Shown: one piece after another, positions 26,225 through 35,382 of the stretch | Layout: each line of letters begins with the position of its first letter | Position numbering within the stretch: position 1 is the first letter of the stretch | Assembly (NCBI RefSeq): GCF_000025985.1 | Contig: NC_003228.3 | Coordinates: 1,488,001 to 1,552,000, forward strand | Length of the DNA stretch: 64,000 bases | Direction of reading: 5' to 3' | Origin: Bacteroides fragilis NCTC 9343 | GTDB taxonomy: Bacteria; Bacteroidota; Bacteroidia; Bacteroidales; Bacteroidaceae | Notes under the pieces: generated by a model | What the model was told of the DNA's origin: nothing | The model's database searches: none | Seen by the model: the letters and a program-made list of their open reading frames with translations, nothing else | Translations under genes and position numbers: made by a program

Positions 26225-26746
26225 TCATTCTCCTTTATACTGGTAGGTCAGGCAAACGACCTGATTATCCAGTATCTTGTTTTGGGTCAGTTCCCACTTC
26301 GACCCGAAAGTTTTACCTATAAACTTGATGCCGTTCCCCAGCATGACCGGGATAATATATAGCGTTATTTCATCAAGTAGGGACGCTTCAATCAGGGATG
26401 TTATGAACTTACCGCCGCCGATAACCTGAATATCGGTTTCCGAATTTGATTTAAGTTCATTGACCGCACGTAATGGCATATCAGTAAGAAAGCTTACATT
26501 CTCCTTTTCCGACACATTGGTATCGTAGTGGGACACTACAAAAGTTTTTTTGCTTTTGTACGGCCATCCGCCCCAATGTTCAAAAATATAGGTATAGGTA
26601 TTAACTCCGGCAAGCAATACACCCGGCTGTTCATAGGCTTCCGAAATTTCCTTTTTGACGTTTTCAGGCATCCAGTCCAATTCATTATCCTTTGTGGCTA
26701 TGAAACCATCAAGAGAAACGGCAATACAAGTTTTTAAATGTTTCAT
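26225..26746 (-). CDS. Dihydrofolate reductase / RibD-C family protein
   Basis: The 173-residue protein starts TCIAVSLDGFIATKDNELDWM and contains a VIGGGKFITSLIEASLLDEITLYIIPVMLGNG block. These are the NADPH-fold motifs of the RibD C-terminal/DHFR-like family (YyaP/YwjB type). Members reduce pteridine- or pyrimidine-type substrates; the substrate here cannot be told. It stands alone between topB and the structured non-coding region and is probably cargo. Confidence 0.85.
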   Translation of the reverse strand: MKHLKTCIAVSLDGFIATKDNELDWMPENVKKEISEAYEQPGVLLAGVNTYTYIFEHWGGWPYKSKKTFVVSHYDTNVSEKENVSFLTDMPLRAVNELKSNSETDIQVIGGGKFITSLIEASLLDEITLYIIPVMLGNGIKFIGKTFGSKWELTQNKILDNQVVCLTYQYKGE

Positions 26747-27316
26747 AATTGAGTATTTAACAGTTACTTTTTATAAACTGTTCGCCAGTACGCCAAAAAA
26801 GGGGTCAATCCGAAAACCCTGTGGGTGATAAACATGACCTCTGAGTTACAATGCTGACGTCCAATCAGATGTTCGTCTGATGTGCTTGATTTATAATACT
26901 TTGGAAGGATGTATGTTTTTAGCATTGCAAACTTTAAATGTTTCTCAAATATTATACCCACATACTTTTTGACTTGACCCCAAAAAAGAAGCGTGAACTT
27001 ACACTGCTTCAAAGTAGAGGTACTGGCATACCTTAATGACGAAACAGGCAAGCCCACGCTATGTTGAAACATAGCATAGACATTGCGCTGAAAATCTCGT
27101 CATTATTGAAAAGTGCCAGTTCTCTACTTTGAGACGTTCTGCGAACGAATATGTTATATATAAAGGCGAAATCACAGGTTACTGCTCAATCGCCGTTATT
27201 TTCTTATGTAACTTTTGCAAAGTTAGCCAAATCCTTGAAAAGTCTGGCATACAATAAAAAAAATCCTGCCTTATCTCACGGCAAAACAGGATTGAAAGCC
27301 ATTAGAAAAGAAAAAA
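26747..27316. other. 570-base non-coding region with a large hairpin
   Basis: There is no credible gene between the DHFR-like gene and the HTH gene. The region contains the 27007-27136 nested inverted repeat described separately, and an A/T-rich section (27180-27290). A 102-codon minus frame (26764-27072) crosses half of the hairpin and has no family features, so I reject it as a gene. Confidence 0.5.
27007..27136. ncRNA. Large nested inverted repeat, possible structured RNA or origin
   Basis: Three nested inverted repeats share one centre. The outer arms are about 20 bases (27009-27028 and 27114-27133, AAAGTAGAG.TACTGGCA against TGCCAGTTCTCTACTTT). The middle arms are TTAATGACGA (27033-27042) and TCGTCATTA (27097-27105). 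The apex is a perfect GCTATGTT-GA-AACATAGC (27058-27075). The total fold is about 125 bases and lies between topB and the HTH-primase block. It could be a stable RNA, a replication origin hairpin or a recombination site; the sequence alone does not decide. Confidence 0.45.
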
Positions 27317-27595
27317 TTAATCGGTTTTTTCCCGGATTAACTTGTGTACGTCCGTAGCACGGTAATAACATCTGCCATCCAGCATAAGGAAAGGGAGTAT
27401 TCCCTTTTTTCGGTAACGGGTCAGTGTTCGGGGAGCTACTTTCAGAAGCAGGCACAAGTCCTGATTATCCAGCAGTTCTTCCCCGTCCAAACAATTACGT
27501 CCTTTTATTACCCGGTCTATCTTCTTGTCCTGCATGTCGAACCTATCCATGATACGTTCCATCCATACGGTAAAAACGTCTTTATCTATATACAT
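27317..27595 (-). CDS. Helix-turn-helix DNA-binding protein (excisionase-like)
   Basis: This 92-residue protein has a C-terminal winged-helix/MerR-type HTH: DNQDLCLLLKVAPRTLTRYRKKGILPFLMLDGRCYYRATDVHKLI. That is the HTH_17 pattern of Xis-like proteins and of small regulators in Bacteroides elements. It starts 12 bases after the primase gene stop, in the same operon. It is probably a regulator or excision/replication factor. Confidence 0.8.
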   Translation of the reverse strand: MYIDKDVFTVWMERIMDRFDMQDKKIDRVIKGRNCLDGEELLDNQDLCLLLKVAPRTLTRYRKKGILPFLMLDGRCYYRATDVHKLIREKTD

Positions 27596-27607
27596 AAGGC
27601 TGCCTGA

Positions 27608-29659
27608 TTAAATTAAACCAATCATAAAATAACTTTGGTTGGACGGGTCTTTGATGATAATGTCCCGTTCACGCATAAATCGGATGTAGCTTTTGGCAGT
27701 ACGCTCCTTTACATCCAAGACCTGCTGCAACTGTTCGCAAAGGTCTATGTAGGTGATATGTGTCTGTCGCCCGAAGATGTCACGGGCTACGTTCACCAGT
27801 TCCCTTTCCTTGCGCTTCTCCTTTTCTTCACGGGGCTTTTCCCCCTTGTACACGTGCATCCCGGCTTTCTTGTCCCACGCAAAAAGCATCAGAGGAACGT
27901 CCAGCGGGCTTCCGTCCCTTACTTTCAGGGCTTTCACTACCGACTGCGTGGGTTCTTCGTCTTTCTCTATTGAAAGGATAGTAGCCGCCTTGCGTTGCAG
28001 TTCGCTACCCAAATGCCCACGTAACTTTAATCCGTTAGGGACGAAGTGCAGCACACAAAGAATACACGTGTTATAGATGCCCGCCAGCCGATAGAGTTCA
28101 TCTATCACCACCACGCTTTCCGCTTCATCGTTGGCACTCTTTACAAGGTCGGCGATGCCGTCAATGACGACCAACTGGATGCCGCCGTACTGGTAGTAGA
28201 ATTTATCCATGCTCTGCACAATGGCGTTCAGGCGTTCTTTGCGTGACATACCCGTCAGGCAGAACGCTTTCAGTTCATCGGGTTTGTCCGGCTGCTTGGC
28301 TCGTGCCAGTAGGTTGCTTACATTCTTGAACAGTTGCACTTCCGACTGTTCGGTGTCATAGAGCAAGACCGCCTTGTGTCTGCCGTTGGTGGTTATCTGT
28401 ATTCCCAGCGTATCTACTTCCGTACCAGCCGGGCAGATGCAGCCTGCCACAATTGCGGCTACATAATTGCTCTTGCCCGTTCCCTCACCTCCGGTGATGC
28501 CGAACAGGTTGCCTTGTGTTCCTAACGGAACGTCACCCGCCGAAATAATCTCTTGCGCTTTGGCGGGCGGGTTGTTGAAATCTATCTCGCATGATTTTAG
28601 CATAATCAATGTGTCGCTATACAGGTTGTCTAAAAATTCGATAAACAGTTTCAGAAAATCTTCACGGGTGTTCCCGACTTTGAAGTAGTCGGAAATGTCC
28701 TTTTCCTCTTTCGTACCCGGAAGCGGCAGGAGCAGGCGTTTCACTCCAAATTCTTCCAACAGTTTTTCCTGCTTGCATGAACTTTCCCTGCCCGTCTTGT
28801 CCATGTCAAAGAGCAGGACGATGTGCTTGAATCGGAACGTCAGCCGATATACCAGCGTGGGCGGTATAGTCACCGTTTCACTGTTGAAGCAGATAGCGTG
28901 AAATCCATGTGCCGCCAAAGAAAGCACGTCTTTTTCGCCGCCCGTGATAAACAGGGTATCACCTTTGGCGGGCAGCTGCTCCAGCCCGAAGCAGTAGTTT
29001 TCGCCGAAACTACCGCCATAAAGGAAGCGGGGAGTGGAGAACGGACGGTACAGTTTGATATACTGTTTGCCCTTGTAGCCATACATAGGTTCTGTCACCG
29101 ATGAAACATAGGCGTATGGTTTTCCATCTACCGTTTCGCTGTTATACTCCCGGAGTGAACAGACCTTGTAATGCTCCAGCAGTTCGGGCGTGATGCCATA
29201 TTGTTGCCAGTACATCAGTTCTGCAAGCGGAAACTTCTGTTCCCGGAACTGGTAGGGCTTGACTGGCTTTTCGGGTGTTTCTTCGGTTTTGTCTGCCGCA
29301 TTCCGATTATTTACTGTTGTAGGAATAGCTATCGAAGTTCCTGCCGCCAACCCCAGTCCCAACCCCAAATCCCGGTCGATAATCTCCAGTATCTCCACAA
29401 AGTCAGCTGCCTGGTTACAGTCCAATCCTTTTAACTGCCCCACGAAGAAAAAGCAGTCACCGCTGTAATTGTCGTTACCGAAATCTTTCATCTTGTACAT
29501 ACCGCTATGGCGGTCGAAATAGATATTACACGATGCTTTCCTGTCCTGATAGAGCGGGTTAAGAAAATGCCTGCCTATACGCCAGTCACCGGGTAAGTAA
29601 TGTTTGAAAACGAGCAGACCATTATTTGTCCTGTTTAGTATTTCTTCTTTCCTTAACAT
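27608..29659 (-). CDS. Primase-helicase with Toprim and RecA-like ATPase domains
   Basis: The 683-residue protein has an N-terminal zinc-binding-primase-like region (YKMKDFGNDNYSGDCFFFVGQL), a Toprim domain (LFITGGEKDVLSLAAHG near residue 235, then VLLFDMDKTG near residue 285) and a RecA/DnaB-like ATPase with Walker A GGEGTGKS near residue 392 and Walker B QLVVIDGIADL near residue 490. Such fused primase-helicases start replication of plasmids and conjugative elements, or prime the transferred strand. With traP absent, this may be the element's only primase. It overlaps the upstream HTH gene by 38 bases. Confidence 0.85.
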   Translation of the reverse strand: MLRKEEILNRTNNGLLVFKHYLPGDWRIGRHFLNPLYQDRKASCNIYFDRHSGMYKMKDFGNDNYSGDCFFFVGQLKGLDCNQAADFVEILEIIDRDLGLGLGLAAGTSIAIPTTVNNRNAADKTEETPEKPVKPYQFREQKFPLAELMYWQQYGITPELLEHYKVCSLREYNSETVDGKPYAYVSSVTEPMYGYKGKQYIKLYRPFSTPRFLYGGSFGENYCFGLEQLPAKGDTLFITGGEKDVLSLAAHGFHAICFNSETVTIPPTLVYRLTFRFKHIVLLFDMDKTGRESSCKQEKLLEEFGVKRLLLPLPGTKEEKDISDYFKVGNTREDFLKLFIEFLDNLYSDTLIMLKSCEIDFNNPPAKAQEIISAGDVPLGTQGNLFGITGGEGTGKSNYVAAIVAGCICPAGTEVDTLGIQITTNGRHKAVLLYDTEQSEVQLFKNVSNLLARAKQPDKPDELKAFCLTGMSRKERLNAIVQSMDKFYYQYGGIQLVVIDGIADLVKSANDEAESVVVIDELYRLAGIYNTCILCVLHFVPNGLKLRGHLGSELQRKAATILSIEKDEEPTQSVVKALKVRDGSPLDVPLMLFAWDKKAGMHVYKGEKPREEKEKRKERELVNVARDIFGRQTHITYIDLCEQLQQVLDVKERTAKSYIRFMRERDIIIKDPSNQSYFMIGLI

Positions 29660-29981
29660 ATTTCTGATGATTGGTTATCAGTTCGTTTATACACTCCTTG
29701 TCACGTTTAATCAGGCGTTCTTCCAACATTCGTTTGACTTCCTTAATCTTATAGAAGTAATGCCCCTTGATGTCAGAGTAAGAAATCATCCCTGCCGCCC
29801 GCAGGCGTTGCAGGGTTCGGCCACTGATTTTCAAGAAAGTACATACTTCGTAACTGTCCACCCAAATTTCATCTTCATCGGTCTTGTTTTCGTCCAAATG
29901 ATTGAAAATGTAATCGGCAATAGCGGTAATCTTGTTGTCAAGTTCCTTGTAGGCTTTTGACTCAAATGTTATAATCTCCAT
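29622..29981 (-). CDS. Helix-turn-helix regulator upstream of the primase
   Basis: The 119-residue protein has a central HTH_17-type domain: WVDSYEVCTFLKISGRTLQRLRAAGMISYSDIKGHYFYKIKEVKRML. It resembles the other HTH protein at 27317-27595 and the pairs of small HTH genes that precede primase and integrase genes in Bacteroides elements. Its start faces a 389-base operator-like intergenic region. It probably regulates the replication/excision block. Confidence 0.8.
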   Translation of the reverse strand: MEIITFESKAYKELDNKITAIADYIFNHLDENKTDEDEIWVDSYEVCTFLKISGRTLQRLRAAGMISYSDIKGHYFYKIKEVKRMLEERLIKRDKECINELITNHQKYVKERRNTKQDK

Positions 29982-30370
29982 ATTGCTAACTTATTGATTT
30001 GCCGCAAAGTTCGGCAGAAGAAATAACCTAAAAGTCATGGTTGTACCTATCATGGTATTATTTTTTTTAGGCTATTTTTGGGGAATATCGGTGTAAAAAT
30101 TCCCCAAAAAATATCATTTTCAAAATATATTTCACCATAAAAAGGAAGTACCATATTGGGGTGAACATGGTACTTCTACATATTGGAATACAGAAATTTA
30201 TAGTTCATATCATTTTCATCCTTTTTTGAACCAACGTGAAATTGTCAAGAAACGGTTGCTAATATCTTGTAAGTATCGTATTTGCTTCTTTGATGCCATA
30301 TAAAAACATCCATGTCGTTTTTATACAATTTAATACGAACCAAGTGAAGTAACTTTGCCGGATAAATGAA
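29982..30370. promoter_or_regulatory. Operator-rich divergent intergenic region
   Basis: The region lies between the HTH-primase operon and the MATE gene. It holds a perfect 12-base inverted repeat TTTTTGGGGAAT / ATTCCCCAAAAA (30075-30086, 30099-30110), a perfect 9-base repeat AAGTACCAT / ATGGTACTT (30146-30154, 30167-30175), and CATGGT(A) copies at 30036, 30051 and 30166. These look like binding sites for a dimeric regulator. No integrase gene is present here, although one is common at this point in related elements. Confidence 0.45.
30350..30357 (+). promoter_or_regulatory. Putative -7 element of the MATE gene
   Basis: TAACTTTG matches TAnnTTTG and lies 14 bases before the ATG at 30371, so the leader would be very short. 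A T-rich stretch is found around 30316-30323, near the -33 position. Confidence 0.45.
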
Positions 30371-31726
30371 ATGAATATGAATATTACTTATATATCAATT
30401 TATAAAACCAGTCTGCCTGTATTGGTTAGTTTATTAATGGAATACTTAATAGGTTTTACTGATACAGCCTATTTAGGAAGAGTTGGAGAAACTGAATTGG
30501 CTGCATCAGCTATAGCTGGTACTTATTATATGATTATATACATGATTGGATTTGGGTTCAGCATAGGAGCGCAAATCTTAATAGCCCAATATAATGGAAA
30601 CCAACAGTATAAAGAAGCTGGAAAAATTCTCTCACAGGGCATATTGTTTTTGCTGATAATTGCGGTAATAGTAATATTGTTTTCTTCTATAATTTCACCA
30701 ATTATATTAAAATCAATTATAGATTCTGAATCTGTACTCCAAGCTGTTTTACAATATCTTGATTGGAGAATCTATGGTTTCTTTTTTTCTTTTACAATTA
30801 TCATGTTTAGAGCCTTTTATATCGGAATAATACACACTTCCGCATTAATGCTCAATTCTATAACTATGGTAGCAATTAATGTTATTCTGAATTATATCTT
30901 AATATTTGGAGCATTAGGTATTCCCGTATTAGGCATTTCTGGAGCAGCCATAGCGTCAGTCATTTCCGAAGCGGTTGCGGTAATTCATTTTATCATATAT
31001 ACCCAAAAGAACGTAAGTTCTTGCAAATATGGATTAAAAAGGCGAATAACCATAGATTGTACAATATTAAAAAAGATACTATCTATTTCTATTTGGATGA
31101 TGTTACAGCATGGATTAGTATTTGGCAGTTGGTTTGTTTTTTTCATTACAATGGAGCATTTCGGGGAGAGGTCATTAGCTATTACGAATATTGTGAGAAA
31201 TATTTCGTCCTTTCTTTTTCTTTTCGTACAAGCTTTTGCATCTGTTGTTAGTTCTTTGGTTGGAAATCTCATAGGAGAGAATAAAGGTAACTCTATCCTA
31301 TATGTATGTAAAAAAGTAATATTCTTATGTTACATGACTATTTTGCCGATAATGGTATTGTTCCTGTTTTTTCCATCATCTACTTTGCGGATTTATAGTG
31401 ACAATACAGTATTGGTGTTTGAGGCTATCCCTACATTAAAAGTTATGCTAACTTCTTACTTGATAGCTGTACCTACATTCGTATTTTTTAGTGCAGTTTC
31501 GGGAATAGGTCATGCTGTCGCTTCTTTATTGATAGCATTTATATCCTTAGTAGTTTACATAGTATATGTGGAAACAATTAGTCATTTTAGTTCGAGTGTT
31601 CCACTATTGTGGACATCGGAACATATTTACTTTTCATGCGTGTTTATACTTTCTCTTTATCATATTCACCATTCGTGGATGAGCTTTATCAATCAAGACA
31701 AAAAATTAACCACTAATATTTCTTAG
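30371..31726 (+). CDS. MATE-family multidrug/toxin exporter
   Basis: The 451-residue polytopic membrane protein has about 12 hydrophobic segments, and the N-terminal half contains LVSLLMEYLIGFTDTAYLGRVGETELAASAIAGTYY. This is the typical first part of a MATE Na+/H+-coupled exporter. It is AT-rich relative to the tra genes. The AraC-type regulator gene follows within about 30 bases in the same direction and may be co-transcribed. The substrate is unknown; drugs or organic cations are usual. Confidence 0.88.
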   Translation: MNMNITYISIYKTSLPVLVSLLMEYLIGFTDTAYLGRVGETELAASAIAGTYYMIIYMIGFGFSIGAQILIAQYNGNQQYKEAGKILSQGILFLLIIAVIVILFSSIISPIILKSIIDSESVLQAVLQYLDWRIYGFFFSFTIIMFRAFYIGIIHTSALMLNSITMVAINVILNYILIFGALGIPVLGISGAAIASVISEAVAVIHFIIYTQKNVSSCKYGLKRRITIDCTILKKILSISIWMMLQHGLVFGSWFVFFITMEHFGERSLAITNIVRNISSFLFLFVQAFASVVSSLVGNLIGENKGNSILYVCKKVIFLCYMTILPIMVLFLFFPSSTLRIYSDNTVLVFEAIPTLKVMLTSYLIAVPTFVFFSAVSGIGHAVASLLIAFISLVVYIVYVETISHFSSSVPLLWTSEHIYFSCVFILSLYHIHHSWMSFINQDKKLTTNIS

Positions 31727-31755
31727 AATTAGAGTTGATGATATATCTTTGTTAT

Positions 31756-32568
31756 ATGTATAAAGAATATTCCCCATGTAGCGTATTAGCTCCTTTTATC
31801 TATCACTTTTGGGAATATAAAGGAGAAACAAGAAATGGATTGAAATTCAACATTCCACCTCATGGTCGTTCTGATTTTGTTTTCATCGTGGGCAATGCCG
31901 CAGATTGCATCAGGAATAGCTTGATAATGAAACCTTATCATTCCTATTTCTTTGGACCGATGAATACATTTACGGAATTGGTTGCTCACACAAACTTCAT
32001 TTATATTATAGGGGTACGTTTTCGTCCGTGTGGACTTTTTCGATTTATAGATATTCCGCTAAACGAATTGACAAATCAAGGGATTGACAGCCATGAATTT
32101 CCAGTTCTTTTTAGTCAATCTTTCATATATCAACTCTGCGAATCCAATCAAAATCCAATTGATGCTATTGAACATGAATTGGTTAGACAAGTGTACAAAA
32201 ACAATACGGATACAGAAAAGCAAATATCTTATGCTGTTTCCTTGATTAGTAGGCAGAAAGGTATTGTTTCGATTAAAGAATTGGCAACAGAAGCATGCTT
32301 AGGCCTACGACAATTTGAGCGCAAGTTTAAATTTTATACAGGTTATTCGCCCAAAGAATATAGTCGAATCGTCAAGTTTTGGAACGCTATTCACCTTTTA
32401 AAATCCAATACTTCATTCGATAACTTTTTGTCTGTTGCTATCCAAGCGGGATATTATGATACACCGCACCTATATAGGGAAGTAAAAAGGCTTTCAGGCA
32501 ATACTCCTAATGCATTTCTTTCACTTTCAACAAATGAAAAAGTAGAAGTGTTGCATATTGAATTATAG
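31756..32568 (+). CDS. AraC-family transcriptional regulator
   Basis: The protein has about 270 residues. The N-terminal domain opens YKEYSPCSVLAPFIYHFWEYKG, a pattern common in DUF6597-type AraC proteins. The C-terminal AraC double HTH includes LATEACLGLRQFERKFKFYTGYSPKEYSRIVKF. I prefer the ATG at 31756; TTG 31735 or ATG 31738 are alternatives and no ribosome site decides. Its place just behind the MATE gene suggests that it controls the exporter. Confidence 0.82.
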   Translation: MYKEYSPCSVLAPFIYHFWEYKGETRNGLKFNIPPHGRSDFVFIVGNAADCIRNSLIMKPYHSYFFGPMNTFTELVAHTNFIYIIGVRFRPCGLFRFIDIPLNELTNQGIDSHEFPVLFSQSFIYQLCESNQNPIDAIEHELVRQVYKNNTDTEKQISYAVSLISRQKGIVSIKELATEACLGLRQFERKFKFYTGYSPKEYSRIVKFWNAIHLLKSNTSFDNFLSVAIQAGYYDTPHLYREVKRLSGNTPNAFLSLSTNEKVEVLHIEL

Positions 32569-32606
32569 AAATTCAGTAACAATGTTTTTCGTAATTGTTG
32601 GTTATG

Positions 32607-33455
32607 CTAACATTTCATATCATCCTCGTTCATCCGCTTAATCAGACTATCTATAAGATGATGAAGATATGCCGTTCGGTCTTTTCTCTCTTTCATAGCT
32701 ATATATGAAGCGTAATAATCCCCTAAATCAATATGGAATATCGTGCTAAGGAAATTCATCATTTCTTTTATCTCCACATTGCCATTGTTTATGTCGCCCG
32801 AAGATACAAGCGAATATCCCAGTTCGATAAGATATGCCTTTTTGCCTGTAAAGCGGAACGGATATTTGAAGCATTTTTGTAAATTGTCTTCTATCTGATT
32901 ATTAGTTCCCAGTTTCACCAGTCGTTTATTCAGATAGATGCGTAGCATTTCATTGGCGATAATCTTTGCCACTTTATAATCATATCCGGTTGAGAAATTA
33001 GGGTCTTTGTCAAACTGTGCGCTATCAGTACATAATCGCAAATCAGCTTTCCCACGTACAAAGTAATATTCATCGTACACAGTGGAATGTGAACGGTAAT
33101 ATTGGTAAAAGTCCAAATTGCGATTGAAGAAATAAGTCAGATTATCCAGTTCCCGATTGATATAATTTCTAATCGCTTCATCACTACCATTAGGGCATTG
33201 CGTTTCAATCTTGTATATCTTATAGAAAAATAGCAACCGACCGAGTATCTCCGGCTTCTGTGTCTTGAAAAACAAGATTTCATCCTCTTTGGTTAGAAAT
33301 ACATAAGTCTGTATTTTCGTTCTCAAATCATTAAGAACAGTTTGCAGCCTATGTACCATTGAAAGAGAAGTTTCGATAATATTATAACCGTAGAGGTCGA
33401 TTTCCGAAATATCAGCCTCTACTTGCTCTAATATCCTATCTACTACCTCTTTCAT
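32607..33455 (-). CDS. rteC: RteC-family regulator
   Basis: This 282-residue, largely helical protein matches RteC of CTnDOT, the tetracycline-induced activator of the excision operon. The recognisable part is the C-terminal region with ELGYSLVSSGDINNGNVEIKEMMNFLSTIFHIDLGDYYASYIAMKERKDRTAYLHHL. It is a DNA-binding activator with a winged-helix C-terminus. No rteA/rteB two-component genes lie beside it, so its trigger is unknown. It is the clearest sign that the 30-38 kb block belongs to a conjugative element. Confidence 0.85.
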   Translation of the reverse strand: MKEVVDRILEQVEADISEIDLYGYNIIETSLSMVHRLQTVLNDLRTKIQTYVFLTKEDEILFFKTQKPEILGRLLFFYKIYKIETQCPNGSDEAIRNYINRELDNLTYFFNRNLDFYQYYRSHSTVYDEYYFVRGKADLRLCTDSAQFDKDPNFSTGYDYKVAKIIANEMLRIYLNKRLVKLGTNNQIEDNLQKCFKYPFRFTGKKAYLIELGYSLVSSGDINNGNVEIKEMMNFLSTIFHIDLGDYYASYIAMKERKDRTAYLHHLIDSLIKRMNEDDMKC

Positions 33456-33513
33456 TGTATAAACAGCTTATTTCATTTATGCTATTATCCGGCTCTACTT
33501 CTTTTTTATTCGG

Positions 33514-34119
33514 TTATTGTTCTTTTGATATATAAGGAGGATAATCATCTTTAGACAATCTCTTTTCCAATGTGTCAGGGGATATATCCCAAAGCGTTGG
33601 CAAATATTCAAATATGACTTTCCCGTTATCAAGATAAAAACGAACTTTGGAATTAAAGGCGACTGGTTTATATTTATCTTCTCCTATGGGATTATCTCTA
33701 TATAGCAATTGATTTTCTTGCCATTTCAGTTCTTTCCCGTCAAAAGTCACATCAAATATTCCACAAACTACAGCTTCCATTGTGGAATCTTGAACTGTTG
33801 TTGAAACACAACGCATATAACCTGTGATTTGCTTTGTGCTTTTTCGCATTGCCAATTCATAACAAAACACACTTGTTCCTGTATAATCTTTGGCTATGGT
33901 GGTTCTTGCTCCTTTATTATCCAAATTGTAAACCAATTCTTGGGTGACAGTTGTCATATTGAACTTAAAGCCGTTTTCTGTTGTCACCAAATTTGAGAAT
34001 GTCATTTTATCGCTATACACGCCTTCTAAATTTCCGTTCTCTAATTTATAAACTGCACCAGTAAGCAATGTTTTGCCAATGATATTCTCTCTTAAAAATT
34101 GAATTATTTCGTTTTTCAT
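33514..34119 (-). CDS. Conserved hypothetical protein next to the AraC/GyrI regulator
   Basis: The 201-residue soluble protein has no signal peptide or membrane segment and appears to be rich in beta strands (GKTLLTGAVYKLENGNLEGVYSD, ITGYMRCVSTTVQDSTMEAVVCGIFDVTF). It overlaps the upstream regulator by four bases (ATGA), so the two are co-expressed. I do not recognise the family. An effector or ligand-binding partner of the regulator is conceivable, but this is only inferred from coupling. Confidence 0.6.
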   Translation of the reverse strand: MKNEIIQFLRENIIGKTLLTGAVYKLENGNLEGVYSDKMTFSNLVTTENGFKFNMTTVTQELVYNLDNKGARTTIAKDYTGTSVFCYELAMRKSTKQITGYMRCVSTTVQDSTMEAVVCGIFDVTFDGKELKWQENQLLYRDNPIGEDKYKPVAFNSKVRFYLDNGKVIFEYLPTLWDISPDTLEKRLSKDDYPPYISKEQ

Positions 34120-35264
34120 TTTATCTTTTGTTTTGCTTCAATGGGTAAATAAATTTCTGTCACCAATTCATCCGTGCTTGTTTTATTGGGAGTATTGGCA
34201 TATATTTCAAAGGTCATTTGTTCTCTTAGACGGTACTTGCTATTTGGTAGCCAATCAAGGTAAACATTCCGGTAAATTTTATTTAATTCATGGTACCCCC
34301 CTTTTATATTAAATACAGAATATAACCCTGCTTGTATGTTCAAAGTCCCAAAACCTTTAGGGACTTCCATTGAATAAGGAACAGTTATCCCTATCAAAAA
34401 TCGGCATTTATCTATTTCCGTAATATCAAGACTATCCAAACTGATACTAACGTATTTGAAACCTTTATCTGTCAGATTGTATTTCTTGGCAAATTCTATT
34501 ATCTGCCCCCACAAAGTAGAATATGCTTGCTTATTTCTATGTGTTCGCTCAAATTTCAAATATGCAACTTTGAATTCTTTAATCCTCTTTATTGAACAGT
34601 CAGGCTGTTTTATAATTTTGTTTTCACAAGCAACACTTGAATATGTTTTCCTGAAAGCAGGGATAGACATTTGAAAATGCTTTTTAAATGCCCTTGATAA
34701 AGTATGTTTGTTGTGAAAATTTGTCTGTTCGAGCAGTTCCGATACCCTTGTATTTGTTGAAATAAGTTTGAAAGCAATATATTCCAACCTTAACCTCTGA
34801 ATATAATCACCGACATTCTCTCCTACAACATCTTTGAATACTCTCCGAAAGTGATATATCGACATACAAGCGATATGAGATAAATTGTCAGAGTTTAAGT
34901 CCTCAAATAAATGCCGATTGATATATTCCTGAACATTTATTATAAGGGCATAGTGTATATGGGCAGTGTTTATTTTTTGCTTCCACCGCTTTAGATTAGG
35001 CAATCTGTCGGATAAAACATTTCTTAATTCCTCGCTTTTATAATTAGTACCTGCAATTTGATTATAGGAATCGGGGAAAAGCCCCCAAAGATAAATGAGG
35101 TATTCCATTGAGAAATCAAAAAGATATTTGCCGGAGTTTAAACAACAGGAACAAAATTCCTGATTGAGTGTACCATCAGAATTTGTTCCATATTCTGAAA
35201 TACCCTCAATGTCTAATGGCATACCACAACTTTGGCAATATTTCTTTTCGTTATCTATATCCAT
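34116..35264 (-). CDS. Zinc-ribbon - AraC - GyrI-like fusion regulator
   Basis: About 382 residues hold three parts. Residues 8-90 carry a zinc-ribbon-like Cys block (YCQSCGMPL ... EFCSCCLNSGKY) and the LPNLKRWK motif. Residues about 100-215 form an AraC-type double HTH (INRHLFEDLNSDNLSHIACMSIYHFRRVFKDVVG). The rest is a GyrI-like effector-binding domain, as in Rob/SoxS-type drug sensors. The N-terminal block is shared with the neighbouring flavin-type protein. ATG 35264 is chosen over 35285 since homology begins there. It probably senses small molecules. Confidence 0.8.
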   Translation of the reverse strand: MDIDNEKKYCQSCGMPLDIEGISEYGTNSDGTLNQEFCSCCLNSGKYLFDFSMEYLIYLWGLFPDSYNQIAGTNYKSEELRNVLSDRLPNLKRWKQKINTAHIHYALIINVQEYINRHLFEDLNSDNLSHIACMSIYHFRRVFKDVVGENVGDYIQRLRLEYIAFKLISTNTRVSELLEQTNFHNKHTLSRAFKKHFQMSIPAFRKTYSSVACENKIIKQPDCSIKRIKEFKVAYLKFERTHRNKQAYSTLWGQIIEFAKKYNLTDKGFKYVSISLDSLDITEIDKCRFLIGITVPYSMEVPKGFGTLNIQAGLYSVFNIKGGYHELNKIYRNVYLDWLPNSKYRLREQMTFEIYANTPNKTSTDELVTEIYLPIEAKQKIK

Positions 35265-35326
35265 AGTTCTCTTATTTGAAAGCAAATATACGGAATAAGC
35301 CAGAGAAAAAGTTACCCTAAATAGCT

Positions 35327-35375
35327 ATTCTTGTTTTCGTATGATAAGACAAACTTTTCATACGAAAACAAGAAT
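35327..35375. repeat. Perfect 18-bp inverted repeat between two cargo genes
   Basis: Arms at 35327-35344 and 35358-35375 (ATTCTTGTTTTCGTATGA and its exact complement) enclose 13 bases. It lies just after the stop of the flavin-type gene and about 65 bases before the regulator start on the minus strand. There is no T run, so it is either an unusual terminator or an operator for the regulator downstream. Confidence 0.6.
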
Positions 35376-35382
35376 GGCTACA

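Noticed and set aside
26764..27072. A 102-codon minus-strand frame
   Set aside because: It covers one arm of the large nested hairpin, has no recognisable motif and no plausible ribosome region.
30220..30310. Minus-strand mini-ORF starting MASKKQIRYLQDISNRF
   Set aside because: It has only 27 codons, no family match I can name and no supporting signals; it might be a relic but cannot be called.
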